Below, piece by piece: positions 6,178 to 8,276 of a DNA stretch of 8,276 bases; position 1 is the stretch's first letter, and each line of letters opens with the position of its first letter. The DNA is from Candidatus Nanohalarchaeota archaeon. GTDB lineage: Archaea; EX4484-52; JAADEF01. The stretch is taken from assembly GCA_013153555.1 (NCBI GenBank), contig JAADEF010000047.1, forward strand, positions 1 to 8,276, given 5' to 3'. Both the position numbers and the translations under genes were made by a program. Below the pieces are notes generated by a model. That model was not told where the DNA came from and made no database searches. It saw nothing but the letters and a program-made list of their open reading frames with translations.

Positions 6178-7907
6178 ATGCCTTTTTGCTTCATTTCTAC
6201 ATCTTTGGTACTGCCTGGTTTGTTGATGCGAGGTCTTTTTGTTTCTTCATCGGTTCTTAAAGTTATATTGATGTTTTTGAGGAATGCGTTAATGGCTGAA
6301 ATAAATGGTTGAGGTGTATGGGCTTTACCTTCTTTGCCGGGCATACCTTCGAAAAGCATGACTCTATCAGAAATAGAGCTTAACATTAATAAGTCATGCT
6401 CCACAACCATCGCACTTTTATTTGTTTGCTCTACAAAGTTTCTTATGATTTTGCTGAAATGAATGCGTTGTTCAACATCTAAGTAAGCAGAAGGTTCATC
6501 TAAGAGGTAGAGATCAGCTTCTTTAGCAAAACACTCAACTATGGCTAATCTTTGCATTTCACCTCCTGAAAGCTTGGCAACTGTTTTATGCATGATTTTG
6601 TCAAGCTCTAACGGCTTGATGAGCAGGGAAGTGAGCTCATCTGTGATGCGGTAGGATTCGTAAAGATAGGATTCTACGCTTCCTTCGTAGTTAAATGTTA
6701 TGTGTTGTGGTTTATAAGAAATTTTTAGTTCGAGGTTAAGTTTTGATTTATCGTCTTTTTCAACTCCTGCCAATATTTTGAGGAATGTGGATTTACCTAT
6801 GCCGTTTTCTCCCAAAATGCCTATAATTTCCCCCACTTTTATGCTTCCTGCTTCCACTTGTAGCTTAAAACCTTCTTTATATGTTTTGGTAAAAGCGGGG
6901 TATTCTAAGAGAACAGGTAAGTTCTTTTTTTCTTCTTTAATATATTTAAAATCAAGTTTATAATCACGAATGCGGAGATTCTCTTCTTTTATGTAACCTT
7001 CAATGTAGCTGTTTATGCCTCTTCTTGCGTGATAGATGTTGCTTACAACACCATATGCACCTTCAACTCCGTGGAAAACATGAATGAAATCTGCTAAATA
7101 ATCCAGGGTTACGAGGTCATGCTCCACTACCATTACATTATGATTTTGGCTGAAATCTTTTATGGTTAGAGCTGCATTAAGTCTTTGTTTTATGTCTAAG
7201 AAAGAAGAGGGCTCATCTATGAAATAGAAATCTGCGTTATGCGAAAGTGCAGATGCAATTGCAGCTCTTTGAAGCTCACCACCAGATAAGTGTTCAACAT
7301 TTCTTTCTAATAGGCTTTCAAGATGAAATTTTTTTATCATTTCAGGGGAAGCATGCTGCAATAGCTCTTTCAGTTTTTTTCCTTTGTAAATGCGAGGTAT
7401 GGCTTCTATGAACTGCACCTTGTAAATGCTTTTTATTTGTTTGTGCTGCATTTTTTCTAAGTAATGCTGTAATTCGCTACCTCTAAATTCTTTTATGGCC
7501 CTTTCCCATGAAGGTTGTGAGCTTAGGTCTCCAAAATTAGGAATGATTTGCCCGGTAAGAATTTGCAAAGATGTTGTTTTTCCGATACCGTTTTTTCCTA
7601 ATAAACCAACAACAGCTCCTTCTTTTGGAATGGGTAAGTTAAATAAACGAAATTCATTCTCTCCGTATTGGTGTACTAATTTGCCAACTTCATGTGATAG
7701 GTTTATGATGCTTATGGCATCAAAGGGACATTTTTTTACGCAAATACCACATCCTATGCATTTTGATTCATCAATGTGTGCTTTGGTATCTATGCTTATG
7801 ATGTCCTCGCCATTTCGTGCAACAGGACAAAAATTTAAACATTCGTGATTACAGCGATCAGGCTTACACTTCTCTTTATCCACAACAGCTATTCTATATA
7901 TGCTCAT
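6162..7907 (-). CDS. rli1: ABCE1/Rli1 ribosome-recycling ATPase
   Basis: ABCE1 splits post-termination ribosomes into subunits together with aRF1 or Pelota. The 581-residue protein is close to the usual 590. The N-terminal iron-sulfur domain has all eight cysteines: C14, C19, C23 and C27, then C50, C53, C56 and C60 (CIGCGICVKKC). The first nucleotide-binding domain has Walker A GKNGIGKTT at 104-112, signature LSGGE at 207-211, Walker B with D231-E232, and switch H263. The second has GENGIGKST at 366-374, LSGGE at 446-450, D470-E471, and H504. Both sites look competent. A helix-loop-helix region lies between the first Walker A and signature, and hinge-like arginines follow each half (RRG at 295-297, RTDEETKRPR at 551-560). 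The start is supported by a TATA box 27 bases upstream with no Shine-Dalgarno motif, which suggests a leaderless mRNA. The last 16 bases overlap the convergent gene. Intact, with high confidence. Confidence 0.98.
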   Translation of the reverse strand: MSIYRIAVVDKEKCKPDRCNHECLNFCPVARNGEDIISIDTKAHIDESKCIGCGICVKKCPFDAISIINLSHEVGKLVHQYGENEFRLFNLPIPKEGAVVGLLGKNGIGKTTSLQILTGQIIPNFGDLSSQPSWERAIKEFRGSELQHYLEKMQHKQIKSIYKVQFIEAIPRIYKGKKLKELLQHASPEMIKKFHLESLLERNVEHLSGGELQRAAIASALSHNADFYFIDEPSSFLDIKQRLNAALTIKDFSQNHNVMVVEHDLVTLDYLADFIHVFHGVEGAYGVVSNIYHARRGINSYIEGYIKEENLRIRDYKLDFKYIKEEKKNLPVLLEYPAFTKTYKEGFKLQVEAGSIKVGEIIGILGENGIGKSTFLKILAGVEKDDKSKLNLELKISYKPQHITFNYEGSVESYLYESYRITDELTSLLIKPLELDKIMHKTVAKLSGGEMQRLAIVECFAKEADLYLLDEPSAYLDVEQRIHFSKIIRNFVEQTNKSAMVVEHDLLMLSSISDRVMLFEGMPGKEGKAHTPQPFISAINAFLKNINITLRTDEETKRPRINKPGSTKDVEMKQKGIYFSL

Positions 7908-7929
7908 ATTTGTTAAAAATAAGGAGAAT

Positions 7930-7937
7930 ATTTTAAA
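7930..7937 (-). promoter_or_regulatory. TATA-like box of the ABCE1 gene
   Basis: The minus strand reads TTTAAAAT across 7937-7930, centred 27 bases before the ATG at 7907. That is the classical archaeal TATA-to-start distance, so the mRNA probably begins at or next to the start codon. Confidence 0.5.
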
Positions 7938-8190
7938 GGTTTAAGGGAAAGGTGTTAAGAGGTAGTGTGGTTTGATTATATAAATTTGGATAAATTATAG
8001 ATCCTATAAATGTGAAAAATGAGTTTGAAAAGTTTTTTGAAGAGAAAAAATTAAATATGGTGGAGATATATTCTCTTAATTTTTTTCAGGAATAAGGTTA
8101 ACTACTTTATGGGTGATTTTGTAAAATATTTTCATAAGCTTAAAAGTCATATTTATATATCTAGATTTTAAATTTTATAATGTTTATAAT
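7938..8190. other. AT-rich intergenic stretch without a confident gene
   Basis: This 253-base stretch between the ABCE1 promoter and the next gene holds no confident CDS, tRNA, repeat array or riboswitch. Its only coding-like signal is the broken plus-strand frame at 8012-8171, listed separately. A TTTATATATC box at 8153-8162 could be a plus-strand TATA element, but no convincing gene follows it. Confidence 0.5.
8012..8171 (+). pseudogene. Possible decayed or frameshifted small ORF
   Basis: From GTG at 8012, one frame encodes 27 residues (VKNEFEKFFEEKKLNMVE and on) and stops at 8095. A second frame, shifted by +1, runs through the same T run and encodes NKVNYFMGDFVKYFHKLK and on to a TAA at 8169-8171. 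Joining them within the seven-T run at 8080-8086 gives about 52 residues of plausible charged, helix-forming sequence. The plus strand is purine-rich in the first part, as coding strands are in this window. No family is recognised, there is no clear ribosome binding site, and chance is a serious alternative. Confidence 0.2.
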
Positions 8191-8276
8191 TTATTCTTCC
8201 ACATATTTGATCATATCTTTAAAAATTCTTATTTCTTTATTTCTTCTTTTTAAGACGAGTGAGTCACTGGATTCTT
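8191..8276 (-). CDS. C-terminal end of an unidentified gene entering from the right
   Basis: Read leftwards from the window edge, one frame stays open for 27 codons and stops at TAA 8193-8191. The visible tail includes LKRRNKEIRIFKDMIKYV and ends EE. It is charged and probably helical, and it is not assignable to a family. The minus strand is purine-rich here, which is how the other minus-strand genes look. The opposite strand is also open from an ATG at 8180 and preceded by a TATA-like box, so the call is only moderate. Confidence 0.45.
   Translation of the reverse strand, partial: ESSDSLVLKRRNKEIRIFKDMIKYVEE

Noticed and set aside
7495..7848. Plus-strand 117-codon ORF antisense to ABCE1
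   Set aside because: It lies wholly opposite the conserved Fe-S and Walker A region of ABCE1 and has no recognisable domain.
8180..8276. Plus-strand ORF from ATG 8180, open to the window edge, with a TATA-like box about 25 bases upstream
   Set aside because: The product would be a hydrophobic Leu/Ile/Ser-rich peptide, as often seen antisense to a charged helix. Purine loading favours the minus strand as coding. It remains possible, which lowers confidence in the minus-strand call.
1..8276. CRISPR array, tRNA or rRNA genes, insertion sequence
   Set aside because: Reading both strands, I found no regularly spaced direct repeats, no tRNA-like cloverleaf, no rRNA segment, and no transposase or terminal inverted repeats.

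Overview
The window looks like a chromosomal segment of a low-GC, gene-dense archaeon. Direct evidence is a single-domain Kae1 (the tRNA t6A enzyme in its archaeal/eukaryotic form), an ABCE1/Rli1 ribosome-recycling factor with two 4Fe-4S clusters, archaeal TATA-like boxes about 25-40 bases upstream of start codons, and a RelBE-like cassette in the archaeal style. Short intergenic gaps and convergent genes that overlap at their 3' ends suggest a compact genome. A DPANN-type lineage is my guess; nothing here proves it.

Layout, left to right. (1) 1-302, minus strand: a RelB-like antitoxin and the first 19 codons of a RelE/ParE-like toxin cut by the window edge. (2) 382-1162, plus strand: an orotidine 5'-phosphate decarboxylase-family gene (pyrF) with a -1 frameshift near base 993. 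Its C-terminal phosphate-binding region continues in another frame to 1162. (3) 1150-4682, minus strand: a four-gene directon with gaps of 32, 39 and 3 bases, running MinD-like ATPase, APC-family amino-acid transporter, Kae1, and a NUDT15/MutT-like Nudix hydrolase. (4) 4683-4773: a divergent promoter region. (5) 4774-6177, plus strand: a 467-residue protein I cannot name with certainty. It carries a FapA/DUF342-like stretch and a C-terminal ladder of beta-rung repeats. (6) 6162-7907, minus strand: ABCE1/Rli1, overlapping the previous gene tail to tail by 16 bases. (7) 7938-8190: a 253-base stretch holding only a possible decayed ORF. (8) 8191-8276, minus strand: the C-terminal end of an unidentified gene entering from the right.

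Most genes are housekeeping: tRNA modification (Kae1), ribosome recycling (ABCE1), pyrimidine synthesis (PyrF) and nucleotide-pool clean-up (Nudix). The most interesting unit is the pair sharing a divergent promoter: a MinD-like ATPase with a C-terminal amphipathic tail, and a cytosolic, probably scaffold-like beta-repeat protein. This may be a positioning or polymer system, but that is inference. Two broken reading frames, at pyrF and at 8080-8086, both sit on T runs, so sequencing or assembly indels are a real alternative to gene decay.
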